12,000 bases of DNA from Xanthobacteraceae bacterium (GTDB lineage: Bacteria; Pseudomonadota; Alphaproteobacteria; Rhizobiales; Xanthobacteraceae): contig JASHYD010000437.1 in NCBI GenBank assembly GCA_030043175.1, positions 1 through 12,000 on the forward strand, in the 5' to 3' direction. The translations under genes and the position numbers were made by a program. Of the stretch, positions 1-7,614 are shown in pieces (positions within the stretch are counted from its first letter, which is position 1; every line of letters begins with the position of its first letter). A model generated the notes under the pieces. It was given only the letters and a program-made list of their open reading frames with translations, made no database searches and was not told the DNA's origin.

Positions 1-598
1 CGCCCAGCTTGCCGAAGATGTCGCCGATAGAGATAGCGCCCATCTGAGCGCCTGGCAGACCGGGTATTTCGAATAGAGGCAAGCCGGCTCCCCCCGCCTG
101 CAACTCGATCTCGATCTCCTTGTCGTCGAGTTCGCCAGCGCGCAGCTTCTTGCGGAAGGTCTCCTTCGTGGAGGCGCTGGCGGTGGCACCGACCAACGCG
201 TCGACCACGCGATCCTCGGCCGCAAGGTGGGCCCTTGCCTGCACCTCTTTGCGTTTCTTCTCACGCGTGAGGACGATGCCGATTTCGACAAGATCACGAA
301 CGATCTGCTCGACGTCCCGGCCCACATAGCCGACCTCGGTGAACTTGGTTGCCTCGACCTTGAGGAAAGGTGCTCCCGCAAGCTTGGCCAACCGGCGGGA
401 GATTTCAGTTTTGCCGACGCCGGTCGGGCCGATCATGAGGATGTTCTTCGGCATCACTTCTTCGCGCAGCTTCTCGTCAAGCTGCAGCCGGCGCCAGCGG
501 TTGCGCAATGCGATCGCCACTGCACGCTTGGCATCGCCCTGGCCCACGATGTAGCGGTCAAGTTCGGAAACAATCTCGCGGGGAGAAAAATCGGTCAT
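1..598 (-). CDS. hslU: ATP-dependent protease ATPase subunit HslU, N-terminal part
   Basis: HslU is the AAA+ unfoldase of the cytosolic HslUV (ClpYQ) protease; its hexamer unfolds substrates and threads them into the HslV peptidase. The first 199 codons are in the window and the rest lies beyond the left edge. The translation begins [10 protein letters not shown], the usual HslU start. A Walker A motif GPTGVGKT lies at residues 57-64 and the pore-loop motif GYVG at 90-93, the same positions as in E. coli HslU. Residues after about 110 enter the variable inserted (I) domain. Walker B, the sensors and the HslV-contacting C-terminus are outside the window. A second ATG lies six bases upstream in frame (start at 604); I prefer 598 because it restores the family N-terminus and gives a six-base gap to a GGCGG sequence. 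hslV lies just upstream on the same strand, so the two are probably co-transcribed. Identification is firm. Confidence 0.96.
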   Translation of the reverse strand, partial: MTDFSPREIVSELDRYIVGQGDAKRAVAIALRNRWRRLQLDEKLREEVMPKNILMIGPTGVGKTEISRRLAKLAGAPFLKVEATKFTEVGYVGRDVEQIVRDLVEIGIVLTREKKRKEVQARAHLAAEDRVVDALVGATASASTKETFRKKLRAGELDDKEIEIELQAGGAGLPLFEIPGLPGAQMGAISIGDIFGKLG

Positions 599-636
599 GG
601 TCATCCGCCATCAAGAGCGTTTGCGTGTCGCGAAGC

Positions 637-1191
637 TCAAACGGTCTTCAACGCTTCGACAGTGACGCTGCGGTTGGTGTAGACGCAAATGTCGGCCGCA
701 ATCGCCATTGCCTTCCTCACAATTGATTCGGCATCCATTTCGGTGTCGAGAAGCGCCCGTGCGGCCGCCAGGGCATAGTTGCCGCCAGAGCCGATCCCCA
801 TCACGCCGTTCTCAGGTTCGAGCACGCCCCCGGTCCCCGTCAGCACCAGGGTTACCTGAGGGTCAGCGACCAGCATCATGGCTTCAAGACGGCGCAGATA
901 GCGGTCTGTCCGCCAATCCTTGGCAAGCTCGACGGCAGCTCGCATGAGCTGACCTGGATATTGCTCCAGTTTGCCCTCCAGGCGCTCGAAAAGCGTGAAG
1001 GCATCGGCCGTGGCACCAGCGAATCCGCCGATCACATCGCCCTTGGAAAGCCTGCGCACTTTCTTGGCATTGGCCTTGATGATCGTCTGACCAACAGAGA
1101 CCTGCCCGTCAGCGCCGATCACCACAGCGCCGGCCTTGCGCACGGTGAGGACAGTCGTTCCGTGCCAGGGATCAGAATTTGGGGGTAGCAT
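637..1191 (-). CDS. hslV: ATP-dependent protease peptidase subunit HslV
   Basis: HslV is the threonine peptidase of the HslUV protease, related to proteasome beta subunits. With the start at 1191 the product has 184 residues. The catalytic threonine is the first of the TT pair in WHGTTVLTV (residue 12), so the protein needs removal of an 11-residue leader; E. coli HslV carries only Met there, while a longer leader ending in HG is familiar in Bradyrhizobium-type sequences. Family blocks [24 protein letters not shown] and [16 protein letters not shown] are intact. One block reads IGADGQ where I expect IAGDGQ or IGGDGQ. An in-frame ATG at 1197 would add Met-Thr, but the GGAAGG ribosome binding site touches that codon and sits six bases from the ATG at 1191, which decides the start. 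hslU follows after about 38 bases. Divergent from hisB. Confidence 0.96.
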   Translation of the reverse strand: MLPPNSDPWHGTTVLTVRKAGAVVIGADGQVSVGQTIIKANAKKVRRLSKGDVIGGFAGATADAFTLFERLEGKLEQYPGQLMRAAVELAKDWRTDRYLRRLEAMMLVADPQVTLVLTGTGGVLEPENGVMGIGSGGNYALAAARALLDTEMDAESIVRKAMAIAADICVYTNRSVTVEALKTV

Positions 1192-1197
1192 GGTCAT

Positions 1198-1203
1198 CCT
1201 TCC
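1198..1203 (-). promoter_or_regulatory. Ribosome binding site deciding the hslV start
   Basis: Read on the minus strand, GGAAGG is followed by ATGACCATG. It abuts the first ATG and stands six bases from the second, so the second ATG (position 1191) is the better start. hslU has an almost identical arrangement at 599-612. Confidence 0.7.
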
Positions 1204-1336
1204 ATCTATGCACTCGCACGCGCCAAAGCAAACCTGGATTGCATCTCGACGAGCCGCCCCGGTTGAGCCGGGCAGCGAACATCCCGGACGTTGCCGCGAT
1301 CGAGGGTACCGGCGGATTTCGCTTGAACTTTATCAG

Positions 1337-1362
1337 CGGGCCGGCCACCGCCCGGGCCGGCC
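1337..1362. repeat. Two copies of CGGGCCGGCC, also self-complementary
   Basis: The ten-base sequence CGGGCCGGCC is present at 1337-1346 and again at 1353-1362. Its core GGCCGGCC is a palindrome, so the two copies can pair with each other as a hairpin (arms 1339-1346 and 1355-1362, loop of eight) or act as a direct repeat. No T-run follows on either side, so it does not look like an intrinsic terminator. It could be an operator or chance in GC-rich DNA. Confidence 0.35.
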
Positions 1363-1491
1363 TTGACCCAAGGTGGCTACAATCCTCGTTGCGTCGAGGT
1401 AGCGAGTGTGGGAAGCCATCGCCGGACGGGTGTCGAGGCCGGTAGCAGGAAGCGCCAAGCCCTGTTAGAAACTCCCCGGAAAATCTGGCCC

Positions 1492-1495
1492 GGAG
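1492..1495 (+). promoter_or_regulatory. Ribosome binding site of hisB
   Basis: GGAG nine bases before the ATG at 1505, supporting that start, which also matches the usual N-terminus of the family. Confidence 0.6.
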
Positions 1496-1504
1496 ACACC
1501 GCCT

Positions 1505-2098
1505 ATGCGCAAGGCCGCGGTAAAGCGCGCGACCAAGGAAACCGACGTCACGGTCGCAATTGATCTTGACGGCCAGGGAGTTGCATCGGTCTCGACCGGG
1601 ATCGGCTTTCTCGATCATATGCTTGATCTGCTTGCCCGGCACTCGCGGATCGATATCACCGTCAAGGCCGCAGGCGATCTGCACGTGGACCCCCACCACA
1701 CCACCGAGGATGTCGGGATTGCCCTCGGACAGGCCCTCAAGCAGGCTCTCGGCGACATGAGAGGCATCACGCGCTATGCTGATGTCCATGTGCCGATGGA
1801 TGAAGCGTTGACCCGCGTCGCCATCGATCTGTCGGGGCGCCCCCTCCTGGTGTTCCGGACGGCGTTCGGCTCCGACAAGATCGGAACCTTTGACACCCAG
1901 CTGGTCAATGAATGGTTTCGGGCGTTTGCGGTCAACGCCGGCATCACGCTCCACGTCGAGACCCTTTACGGAGTCAACGATCATCATATATCGGAATCCT
2001 GCTTCAAAGGGCTTGCGCGAGCTTTGCGGGCGGCCGCTTCCTTTGATCCGCGCGGGAAGGGCGAGGTGCCCTCAACCAAAGGCACCCTCGGCGGTTGA
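1505..2098 (+). CDS. hisB: Imidazoleglycerol-phosphate dehydratase HisB
   Basis: HisB dehydrates imidazole glycerol phosphate to imidazole acetol phosphate, the sixth step of histidine synthesis, in the cytosol. The 197-residue product is the normal length for the single-function enzyme; it lacks the phosphatase domain fused to it in E. coli. Manganese-binding motifs are present: HHTTED at 64-69 and HHISE at 160-164. Other family blocks are GIGFLDHML (32-40) and the C-terminal PSTKGTL (189-195). It starts the rightward his cluster, divergent from hslV. The next gene begins about 120 bases on. No defect is visible. Confidence 0.97.
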   Translation: MRKAAVKRATKETDVTVAIDLDGQGVASVSTGIGFLDHMLDLLARHSRIDITVKAAGDLHVDPHHTTEDVGIALGQALKQALGDMRGITRYADVHVPMDEALTRVAIDLSGRPLLVFRTAFGSDKIGTFDTQLVNEWFRAFAVNAGITLHVETLYGVNDHHISESCFKGLARALRAAASFDPRGKGEVPSTKGTLGG

Positions 2099-2220
2099 CG
2101 GCGGTCGCTTGGTTTGATGACCCTGTCCATCACAAGCGGTGGCCCCTGTCCCTTGCGCGGCTTGTCGGCGGGGAGGCGCGGCGTTGCGCAGAACTCGCGA
2201 TCGGGAGTATGAACAAGATC

Positions 2221-2715
2221 ATGCCTGCCTTTACGATATTGGAACCACCGGCGTATCAACACACGGCGATCGAGCACGCTGAGCGGTTCATCTTCTTGCC
2301 TGAAAGGTTCTATCTGGCAGCTTTTCTGTTCGCTCCCCTGTGGATGATATGGCGGCGTTTGTGGGTTGTTCTGATCATCTACTTGGTTGGAGTCGGATTG
2401 ATCGCATACGGCCTTCGACTCTTGGGGATCAACTGGATTGCGGTCGCTTTGGTTTTCGGGCTCATCCATCTGTTGGTTGGTCTTGACGCGACAAGCCTGG
2501 TGCGGTGGACGCGCTTCCGGCACGGATGGCGGGAGTGCGGTATCGTGATTGCCGACGATCTCGATATGGCCGAGCGGAGGTTTTTCGATAACAGGACGGC
2601 ATCGCGCGCCCCGACCCGGCCAGGTTGCGTGCCGGCGGCAGGGCCGGTTCCCGCTGCTCAGACATGCAACCCCGATATCATCGGGCTTTTTCCAGAGCCC
2701 GGGGGCGGGCGGTGA
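2221..2715 (+). CDS. DUF2628 family membrane protein within the his cluster
   Basis: A 164-residue protein of unknown function that I recognise as the DUF2628 type found between hisB and hisH in Bradyrhizobium-like genomes. The N-terminus [10 protein letters not shown] and the segment [21 protein letters not shown] fit the family. Hydrophobic stretches at roughly 31-44, 48-67 and 71-88 suggest two or three inner-membrane helices, followed by a soluble tail with [15 protein letters not shown] and a conserved end [10 protein letters not shown]. The start is uncertain: GGGAG at 2203-2207 is too close to an ATG at 2209 (gap of one) and rather far from the ATG at 2221 (gap of thirteen); I chose 2221 from the family N-terminus. 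The stop overlaps the hisH start by four bases (GTGA), so the two are translationally coupled. The role in or beside histidine synthesis is unknown. Confidence 0.82.
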   Translation: MPAFTILEPPAYQHTAIEHAERFIFLPERFYLAAFLFAPLWMIWRRLWVVLIIYLVGVGLIAYGLRLLGINWIAVALVFGLIHLLVGLDATSLVRWTRFRHGWRECGIVIADDLDMAERRFFDNRTASRAPTRPGCVPAAGPVPAAQTCNPDIIGLFPEPGGGR

Positions 2716-3362
2716 ACGTCGCCATCATCGATTATGGCTCGGGCAATCTGCATTCTGCGGCCAAGGCCTTTGAGCGGGCAGCGCGCGAGAGCGGTACGTC
2801 ACAGCGCATTGCAGTGACGAGCGATCCGGCGGCGGTGCACAAGGCCGACCGTGTTGTGCTGCCGGGGGTTGGCGCTTTTGCGGATTGTCGGCGGGGACTC
2901 GATGGGGTGGCCGGCATGATTGACGCCTTGCACGAGGCGGTGTGCCGGAACGGCAGGCCTTTTCTGGGGATCTGCGTCGGTATGCAGCTCATGGCCGAGC
3001 GCGGCCGAGAATATGCGGTCACAAGTGGAATGGGCTGGCTGCGCGGTGAAGTCTGCCGCATCAGCCCGAACAATCACGCTCTGAAGATCCCGCACATGGG
3101 CTGGAATACGCTGCACGCGCATCGGCCGCATCCGCTGCTGGATGGCATCCCGCTGGGGCCCGAAGGTCTGCACGCCTATTTCGTCCATAGTTATCAGCTG
3201 CAAGTCGAGGACCCAGCCGATCTGGTGGCGGATTGTGACTATGGCGGACCGGTGACGGCGCTCGTTGGGCGGGACAATTATGCCGGTACGCAGTTTCATC
3301 CGGAAAAGAGTCAGAAGTTGGGACTCGCCTTGATCGCAAATTTCCTGAGGTGGAAGCCGTGA
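2712..3362 (+). CDS. hisH: Imidazole glycerol phosphate synthase glutaminase subunit HisH
   Basis: HisH hydrolyses glutamine and channels ammonia to HisF, which together make imidazole glycerol phosphate and AICAR. The 216-residue product begins with [12 protein letters not shown], the family N-terminus. The class I glutamine amidotransferase triad is visible: Cys88 in GICVGMQ, and His196 and Glu198 in FHPEKSQ. The oxyanion region PGVGAF is at 51-56. The start is GTG and overlaps the stop of the DUF2628 gene as GTGA; an in-frame ATG at 2625 exists but lies inside that gene and would add 29 foreign residues. hisA follows after 43 bases. Confidence 0.97.
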   Translation: MNVAIIDYGSGNLHSAAKAFERAARESGTSQRIAVTSDPAAVHKADRVVLPGVGAFADCRRGLDGVAGMIDALHEAVCRNGRPFLGICVGMQLMAERGREYAVTSGMGWLRGEVCRISPNNHALKIPHMGWNTLHAHRPHPLLDGIPLGPEGLHAYFVHSYQLQVEDPADLVADCDYGGPVTALVGRDNYAGTQFHPEKSQKLGLALIANFLRWKP

Positions 3363-3392
3363 CATGTTGCGGGCGTCACGGCATGGGTGAAG

Positions 3393-3397
3393 AAGGA
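3393..3397 (+). promoter_or_regulatory. Ribosome binding site supporting the TTG start of hisA
   Basis: AAGGA lies eight bases before the TTG at 3406. No ATG or GTG is available at a comparable distance, so the TTG start is well supported. Confidence 0.7.
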
Positions 3398-3405
3398 CAA
3401 TAACG

Positions 3406-4143
3406 TTGATCCTGTTTCCCGCCATCGACCTTAAGGACGGCGTCTGCGTGCGTCTGGAACAGGGCGACATGGGGCGCGCAACCGTGTTCAATCGTGACGC
3501 GGCGTCCCAGGCTATGGGCTTTGCGGCTCAAGGATTCGAGTATCTGCATGTGGTCGATCTGGACGGCGCATTCGCCGGTCGCCCGGTCAATGCCTATGCG
3601 ATCGAGCGCATCCTTGAAAGCGTGCCGCTGCCGGTGCAGCTCGGAGGCGGAATTCGCGATCGGGCGACGATCGCCACATGGCTCGAAAAAGGCGTCGACC
3701 GTGTCATCATCGGCACCGCGGCCGTCAAGGATCCGGCGCTGGTCAAGCAGGCGGCGCGCGACTGGCCGAACCGCATTGCGGTCGGACTTGACGCACGCAG
3801 CGGCCGCGTCGCTGTCCAGGGTTGGGCCGAGACTTCCGATCTGTCGGTGCTGGAGCTTGCCCAACGATTCGAGGATGTCGGCGTTGCCGCGATCATTTAT
3901 ACGGATATTTCCCGTGACGGCGTCCTCAAGGGACTGAACCTTGACGCCACCGTTTCGCTGGCCGATGCGGTTAATATTCCGGTCATCGCGTCGGGCGGCC
4001 TCGCCTCGATGGATGACATCCGCCAATTGCTCGAGCCGCGGGCGAAAAGGTTGGCCGGCGCCATTGCGGGCCGTGCCCTCTACGACGGAAAGCTTAATGC
4101 CCCAGAAGCGCTGCGGTTCATTCGCAACGCGCGGGCGCAATGA
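3406..4143 (+). CDS. hisA: HisA, ProFAR isomerase (1-(5-phosphoribosyl)-5-[(5-phosphoribosylamino)methylideneamino]imidazole-4-carboxamide isomerase)
   Basis: HisA catalyses the Amadori rearrangement of ProFAR to PRFAR, the substrate of HisHF. The 245-residue product is a half-barrel-repeat (beta/alpha)8 protein of normal length. The paired catalytic aspartates are Asp8 in PAIDLKDG and Asp129 in VGLDARSG. Phosphate-binding loops are at QLGGGIRD (78-85) and [11 protein letters not shown]. The start codon is TTG, supported by AAGGA eight bases upstream and by the family N-terminus. The stop TGA provides part of the ribosome binding site of hisF. No defect is visible. Confidence 0.97.
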   Translation: MILFPAIDLKDGVCVRLEQGDMGRATVFNRDAASQAMGFAAQGFEYLHVVDLDGAFAGRPVNAYAIERILESVPLPVQLGGGIRDRATIATWLEKGVDRVIIGTAAVKDPALVKQAARDWPNRIAVGLDARSGRVAVQGWAETSDLSVLELAQRFEDVGVAAIIYTDISRDGVLKGLNLDATVSLADAVNIPVIASGGLASMDDIRQLLEPRAKRLAGAIAGRALYDGKLNAPEALRFIRNARAQ

Positions 4144-4150
4144 GGGTCGC

Positions 4151-4927
4151 GTGCTCAAGGTTCGCGTCATACCCTGCCTCGATGTTAAGGACGGGCGCGT
4201 GGTCAAAGGCATCAATTTTGTCGGTTTGCGCGATGCCGGGGATCCGGTTGAGGCGGCCGTTGCGTACGATTCAGCCGGCGCCGATGAGCTGTGCTTTCTC
4301 GACATCACTGCAAGTCACGAGGACCGAAACATCATCCTCGATGTGGTGCGACGAACGGCCGAGGCGTGCTTCATGCCTTTGACGGTGGGTGGCGGCGTAC
4401 GCACTGTCGAAGATATCCGCGCGTTGCTGCAATCAGGCGCCGATAAGGTCTCCATCAACACCGCGGCCGTCAATCGGCGCGGTTTCGTCAAGGAAGCGGC
4501 GGAAAAGTTCGGCGATCAGTGCATCGTCGTGGCGATCGATGCCCGCAAGGCGTCGCAGCCGGGCGAACCGGACCGCTGGGAGATCTTCACCCATGGCGGG
4601 CGCAGGCCGACCGGGCTTGATGCGGTTGCGTATGCCAAGGAGGTGGTTGCTTTGGGGGCTGGCGAAATCTTGCTCACGTCCATGGACCGCGACGGCACCC
4701 GTGAGGGCTTCGATATCGCGCTCACCCGTGCGGTGGCGGATGCGGTGGCAGTACCGGTGATCGCATCGGGTGGCGTCGGCAATCTCGAACATTTGATCGC
4801 AGGCGTACGCAAGGGTCACGCGGCGGCGGTTTTGGCGGCTTCGATCTTTCATTTCGGCGAATTCACGATTTCGCAGGCAAAACGGCACATGGCCGCTGCC
4901 GGACTGCCGATGCGCCTGAACACATGA
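4151..4927 (+). CDS. hisF: Imidazole glycerol phosphate synthase cyclase subunit HisF
   Basis: HisF is the cyclase partner of HisH; it combines PRFAR with ammonia to give imidazole glycerol phosphate and AICAR. The 258-residue product has the catalytic Asp11 ([12 protein letters not shown]) and Asp130 (VVAIDARK) at the numbers usual for the family, plus the phosphate loops LTVGGGVRT (77-85) and IASGGVGN. The start is GTG at 4151, four bases after TGAGGG, which overlaps the hisA stop; an ATG at 4140 is in another frame. The gap to hisA is seven bases, pointing to coupled translation. HisF and HisA are related barrels and sit next to each other as in many bacteria. Confidence 0.97.
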   Translation: MLKVRVIPCLDVKDGRVVKGINFVGLRDAGDPVEAAVAYDSAGADELCFLDITASHEDRNIILDVVRRTAEACFMPLTVGGGVRTVEDIRALLQSGADKVSINTAAVNRRGFVKEAAEKFGDQCIVVAIDARKASQPGEPDRWEIFTHGGRRPTGLDAVAYAKEVVALGAGEILLTSMDRDGTREGFDIALTRAVADAVAVPVIASGGVGNLEHLIAGVRKGHAAAVLAASIFHFGEFTISQAKRHMAAAGLPMRLNT

Positions 4928-4948
4928 CGCGTCTATCGGCCGGCGTCC

Positions 4949-4952
4949 GGAG
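4949..4952 (+). promoter_or_regulatory. GGAG before hisE that leaves its start ambiguous
   Basis: GGAG touches an ATG at 4953, lies six bases from an in-frame TTG at 4959 and eighteen from an ATG at 4971. By spacing, TTG at 4959 is the best start; by family N-terminus, ATG at 4971 is. Confidence 0.5.
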
Positions 4953-4970
4953 ATGATATTGGTCAGCGTT

Positions 4971-5294
4971 ATGGACCAATTCTCCGTCTACGACCTTGAG
5001 CGGCGCATCGATGAGCGCGCCAATGCGAGCGCGGAGGTATCCTACACCCGCAAATTGCTGGACCGGGGGGTCGCGCAATGCGCCAAGAAACTGGGCGAGG
5101 AGGCGGTTGAACTCGTGCTCGCCTCTGTGGTCGAGAGCCGCGAGCGGTTGCTCGAGGAAGCCGCCGATGTGGTCTACCACCTGTTGGTGGTGCTCAAGGC
5201 ACGCGACATCAAACTCACCGACGTGGAGGCGGTACTCGGAGCTCGCGCCAGCCAGTCCGGCCTTGCGGAAAAGGCCTCGCGCAAGGGCGGCTGA
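4971..5294 (+). CDS. hisE: Phosphoribosyl-ATP pyrophosphatase HisE
   Basis: HisE hydrolyses phosphoribosyl-ATP to phosphoribosyl-AMP, the second step of histidine synthesis. From 4971 the product has 107 residues, normal for the stand-alone enzyme. It is an all-helical MazG-like fold with the metal-binding acids in KKLGEEAVE (39-47) and EAADVVYH (63-70), and the family block SYTRKLLD (24-31). The start is uncertain: ATG 4953 and TTG 4959 are in frame upstream and would add six and four residues; GGAG at 4949-4952 fits the TTG best. I report 4971 because homologs begin two or three residues before the F-x-hydrophobic-x-DL block. HisI, the next enzyme, is separate and not in the window. Confidence 0.93.
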   Translation: MDQFSVYDLERRIDERANASAEVSYTRKLLDRGVAQCAKKLGEEAVELVLASVVESRERLLEEAADVVYHLLVVLKARDIKLTDVEAVLGARASQSGLAEKASRKGG

Positions 5295-5330
5295 TTTCGG
5301 CGCGCGCTTGGACGTCGTGATGCGGATAAT

Positions 5331-6287
5331 ATGATGGAGCAGCGTACCGAGAGCATCCTTTCGCCGTATCATGTTTTCTCGCGTGCCGAGTGGGCGGCTC
5401 GCCGCGAAGACGCGCCGATGACGCTCACGCCCGATGAGGTGGTGCGGCTGCGATCGCTGCATGATCGTCTCGATATGGAGGAGATCGAGGAGATCTATCT
5501 GCCGCTGTCGCGCTTGTTGTCGCTGTACGTCGCCGCAACCCAGCGGCTGTTCCTCGCCCAACGGGGTTTTCTTTCCACCGAGGACGCCAAGACGCCCTAC
5601 GTCGTCGGCGTTGCGGGCTCGGTCGCGGTCGGCAAATCGACCACCGCCCGCGTGCTGCAGGCGCTGTTGGCGCGGTGGCCGAACATGCCCAAGGTCGATC
5701 TCGTCACCACTGATGGCTTCCTCTATCCCAACGCGGTGTTGGAGCGCGATCACCTGTTGGAGCGCAAAGGCTTTCCGGAGAGTTACGATCTGCCTGCGCT
5801 GTTGCGCTTTCTCTATGACATCAAGGCTGGGCGGCGGCCCGTGCAGGCGCCGGTCTACTCGCACCTGATTTATGACGTAGTGCCGCACCAATTTATTGAA
5901 ATCGAGCGGCCGGACATTCTCATTGTCGAGGGCTTGAATGTGCTGCAGACCAGCCGGCTGCCGCGCGACGGCAAGGCGATCCCGTTCGTGTCAGATTTCT
6001 TCAACTTTTCCGTTTATCTCGACGCCGACGAGGACGTCTTGATGCAATGGTATGTAGACCGTTTTCTTGCCCTCCGGGAAACCGCGTTTCGTGATCCGAA
6101 ATCCTATTTCCACCGCTACGCGCGACTCTCCGACGGCGACGCAGTCGCCACCGCGACTTCCATCTGGAAGCAGATCAACCTGGTCAATCTGCACGAAAAC
6201 ATTCTGCCCACCCGCCAGCGCGCCGACCTTATTCTCACCAAGCAGAAAAACCATACGGTTCAACAAGTGGCGCTGCGCAAGTTGTAA
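5331..6287 (+). CDS. coaA: Type I pantothenate kinase CoaA
   Basis: CoaA phosphorylates pantothenate with ATP, the first step of coenzyme A synthesis. The 318-residue product matches E. coli CoaA along its length: N-terminal [10 protein letters not shown], Walker A loop [12 protein letters not shown] (93-104, Lys102), the acidic active-site region TTDGFLYPN with Asp128, [33 protein letters not shown], and the C-terminal [16 protein letters not shown]. The E. coli enzyme is regulated by CoA feedback, so this one may be too. An adjacent ATG at 5334 is equally possible as start and no strong ribosome binding site is visible. It follows hisE by 36 bases on the same strand and is probably co-transcribed with the his cluster, a gene order familiar in Hyphomicrobiales. 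Confidence 0.96.
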   Translation: MMEQRTESILSPYHVFSRAEWAARREDAPMTLTPDEVVRLRSLHDRLDMEEIEEIYLPLSRLLSLYVAATQRLFLAQRGFLSTEDAKTPYVVGVAGSVAVGKSTTARVLQALLARWPNMPKVDLVTTDGFLYPNAVLERDHLLERKGFPESYDLPALLRFLYDIKAGRRPVQAPVYSHLIYDVVPHQFIEIERPDILIVEGLNVLQTSRLPRDGKAIPFVSDFFNFSVYLDADEDVLMQWYVDRFLALRETAFRDPKSYFHRYARLSDGDAVATATSIWKQINLVNLHENILPTRQRADLILTKQKNHTVQQVALRKL

Positions 6288-6375
6288 ATTGACGTCGATT
6301 GCGATGCTTGACTGTGGTGTCAGCGTCGGTCTTGCCCCTCAAGCCGAAAGCAGCCTACCGCCGGCCGCGTTCCCA

Positions 6376-7311
6376 TCAAGCGGCATGGCGCTCGGCGCGC
6401 GGGCCGAAATGAGTAACATAGCGGGCCCGGATTGCTGACACGGGCAGGACGATCAGCACGTCGGTGGTGCCGAACTGATGATCGATGACGGCGCCGTCGC
6501 CCACGAATGCGCCCAGGCGCAGATATCCCTTGATCAGAGGCGGCAGAAGCGGCAGCGCCAGTTCGGGAGCGGCGGCCGCTTTTGGCATGCGGTTGAGCTC
6601 AAGGTAGCGGTGGGGCAGCGCGAAGGTGCGCCAAGGTTCGGGGGCGCGCGCATGGTGGTGAAGAAACGACAGAGGCAATCGCAAACGATCGGGGTCGGTG
6701 CCGTCGAGGCTCGCGCACCCGATCATGACGTCGATGTGATGTTCCAGCACGTAAGTCCAGATGCCATGCCACAACAATTCGACGGTGCGTCTGTTGCGGT
6801 AGGGCGGTTGCACGCATGAACGGCCGAGCTCGAGGAATTTCAGGTCGCGGTGGCGCGCCACCAGGGCCCCAACGTCGAACTCGCCTGAGCTGTAGAAGCC
6901 ACCGGTTCGTTCTGCAATGTCCTGACGCAACAGCCGATAGGTACCGACGATCGCGGGCGCTTTAGGCGGTGTGCGTGCGCCATGATCGATGACCAGCAGA
7001 TGGTCGCATACCGCGTCGAAGAGGTCGATGTCACGCCGCGCGAAATATAAGGCTCTATCGGCTATCGCCGACATCTCCTTGTAAAACACGTCGTAACGCA
7101 GCTTCTGAGCCCGGCGGATTTCGGCCGAGGTGCGGGCAAGCCGGACCTCAAGCGTGCCGAGCCGGCCTAAGGTTGCAGAACTTCTCGCTTTGCGATTCTC
7201 AGCCGGAATGCCGCTGTAGGCCTTTAGCACCGGGACCAATTTGCCGACAAGGCGCAGTGGCGCGTTGAGCTGGCCGGCCCGCGGGCCCGGGACTTTGATG
7301 CGGGAAAGCAT
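6376..7311 (-). CDS. olsB: OlsB-like N-acyltransferase (ornithine lipid synthesis, GNAT superfamily)
   Basis: Resembles OlsB (COG3176, once called putative hemolysin), which transfers a 3-hydroxyacyl chain from acyl carrier protein to the alpha-amino group of ornithine, giving lyso-ornithine lipid. From 7311 the product has 311 residues, close to rhizobial OlsB. Visible family blocks are LRYDVFYKEM (71-80), DLFDAVCDHLLVID (96-109), IVGTYRLL (121-128), YSSGEFDV (140-147), LELGRSCVQPPYR (160-172) and IGCASLDGTDP (197-207). A hydrophobic LALPLLPPLI (251-260) near the C-terminus may contact membrane. GGGGA lies 13 bases before the ATG, rather far. The frame stays open upstream to about 7512, but that part has no family similarity. 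It is convergent with coaA. The partner acyltransferase OlsA is not in the window, so the ornithine role is inferred from family membership. Confidence 0.8.
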   Translation of the reverse strand: MLSRIKVPGPRAGQLNAPLRLVGKLVPVLKAYSGIPAENRKARSSATLGRLGTLEVRLARTSAEIRRAQKLRYDVFYKEMSAIADRALYFARRDIDLFDAVCDHLLVIDHGARTPPKAPAIVGTYRLLRQDIAERTGGFYSSGEFDVGALVARHRDLKFLELGRSCVQPPYRNRRTVELLWHGIWTYVLEHHIDVMIGCASLDGTDPDRLRLPLSFLHHHARAPEPWRTFALPHRYLELNRMPKAAAAPELALPLLPPLIKGYLRLGAFVGDGAVIDHQFGTTDVLIVLPVSAIRARYVTHFGPRAERHAA

Positions 7312-7495
7312 GGTGATTTTGATGTCCCCGTTTCGCCTGTCCGAAGGAGACTCGCAACCGAGCGGGCCGGTGTCGTTAGCCCCTGATCGACTCGGTCTGA
7401 TAATAAACACAAGGCTTACAGAATTGTGACGCACGCGGGGCACCGTTCGCGCGCTTGCGAAACGGCCCTGTCGGGTGCGCACCATCGAGGGAGCC

Positions 7496-7510
7496 GGGCG
7501 GCCGCCGCCC
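7496..7510. repeat. 15-base palindrome GGGCGGC-C-GCCGCCC
   Basis: Perfect seven-base arms around one central base. Possible operator for either divergent gene, or a chance product of high GC content. Confidence 0.45.
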
Positions 7511-7522
7511 ACGAGAACTCAG

Positions 7523-7535
7523 CCCGAAATTCGGG
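7523..7535. repeat. 13-base palindrome CCCGAA-A-TTCGGG
   Basis: Perfect six-base arms around one central base, twelve bases after the previous palindrome and about 80 bases before the small gene. Compact dyads of this kind are common as repressor sites; which protein, if any, binds is unknown. Confidence 0.45.
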
Positions 7536-7603
7536 ACACACAGGGAACAATTGCAGAACAAACCGAATCGTGTTAGAAGAATCAGACCATCCACGGGCAC
7601 GAC

Positions 7604-7610
7604 AGGGGGA
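7604..7610 (+). promoter_or_regulatory. Ribosome binding site of the small ORF
   Basis: AGGGGGA ends four bases before the ATG at 7615. Its strength is the main reason to accept this short frame as a gene. Confidence 0.6.
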
Positions 7611-7614
7611 CGAT

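Larger units (their letters stand above)
1204..1504. other. Intergenic region between divergent hslV and hisB
   Basis: About 300 bases without a convincing gene. It must hold the promoters for hslV (leftward) and probably for the his cluster (rightward), but I could not place a convincing -35/-10 pair. TACAAT at 1378-1383 resembles a -10 box, yet the only good -35 like sequence near it (TTGACC, 1363-1368) is just nine bases away. A repeated CGGGCCGGCC occurs at 1337-1346 and 1353-1362. Open frames crossing this region on both strands have no recognisable domain. Confidence 0.6.
7312..7614. other. Intergenic region between divergent olsB-like gene and small ORF
   Basis: About 300 bases with no recognisable gene. 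It holds two near-perfect palindromes at 7496-7510 and 7523-7535. A weak promoter-like pair precedes the small gene (TTGCAG 7551-7556 and TAGAAG 7574-7579, 17 bases apart, each a partial consensus match). TATTAT on the minus strand near 7397-7403 could be a -10 for the acyltransferase gene, but I found no matching -35. Confidence 0.5.

Noticed and set aside
1363..1383. TTGACC followed by TACAAT as a promoter
   Set aside because: The two boxes are only nine bases apart, far below the 16-18 needed for a normal housekeeping promoter.
1172..1987. A 271-codon leftward open frame across the hslV-hisB gap and hisB
   Set aside because: It overlaps hisB on the opposite strand and the hslV start, with no family-like motifs.
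2095..2220. TTG start at 2095 for the DUF2628 gene, giving 206 residues
   Set aside because: The start would overlap the hisB stop, lacks a binding site, and the added 42 residues do not look like the family N-terminus.
2625..2711. ATG at 2625 as the hisH start
   Set aside because: It lies within the DUF2628 gene and adds 29 residues before the conserved N-terminus; GTG at 2712 overlaps the upstream stop in the usual way.
3376..4308. A 310-codon leftward open frame
   Set aside because: It is antisense to hisA and the start of hisF, both clearly real.
4863..5891. A 342-codon leftward open frame
   Set aside because: It is antisense to hisE and coaA and has no recognisable motif.
7312..7512. 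Upstream extension of the OlsB-like protein to 378 residues
   Set aside because: The extra 67 residues are unlike the family and include the divergent regulatory region and both sides of a palindrome.
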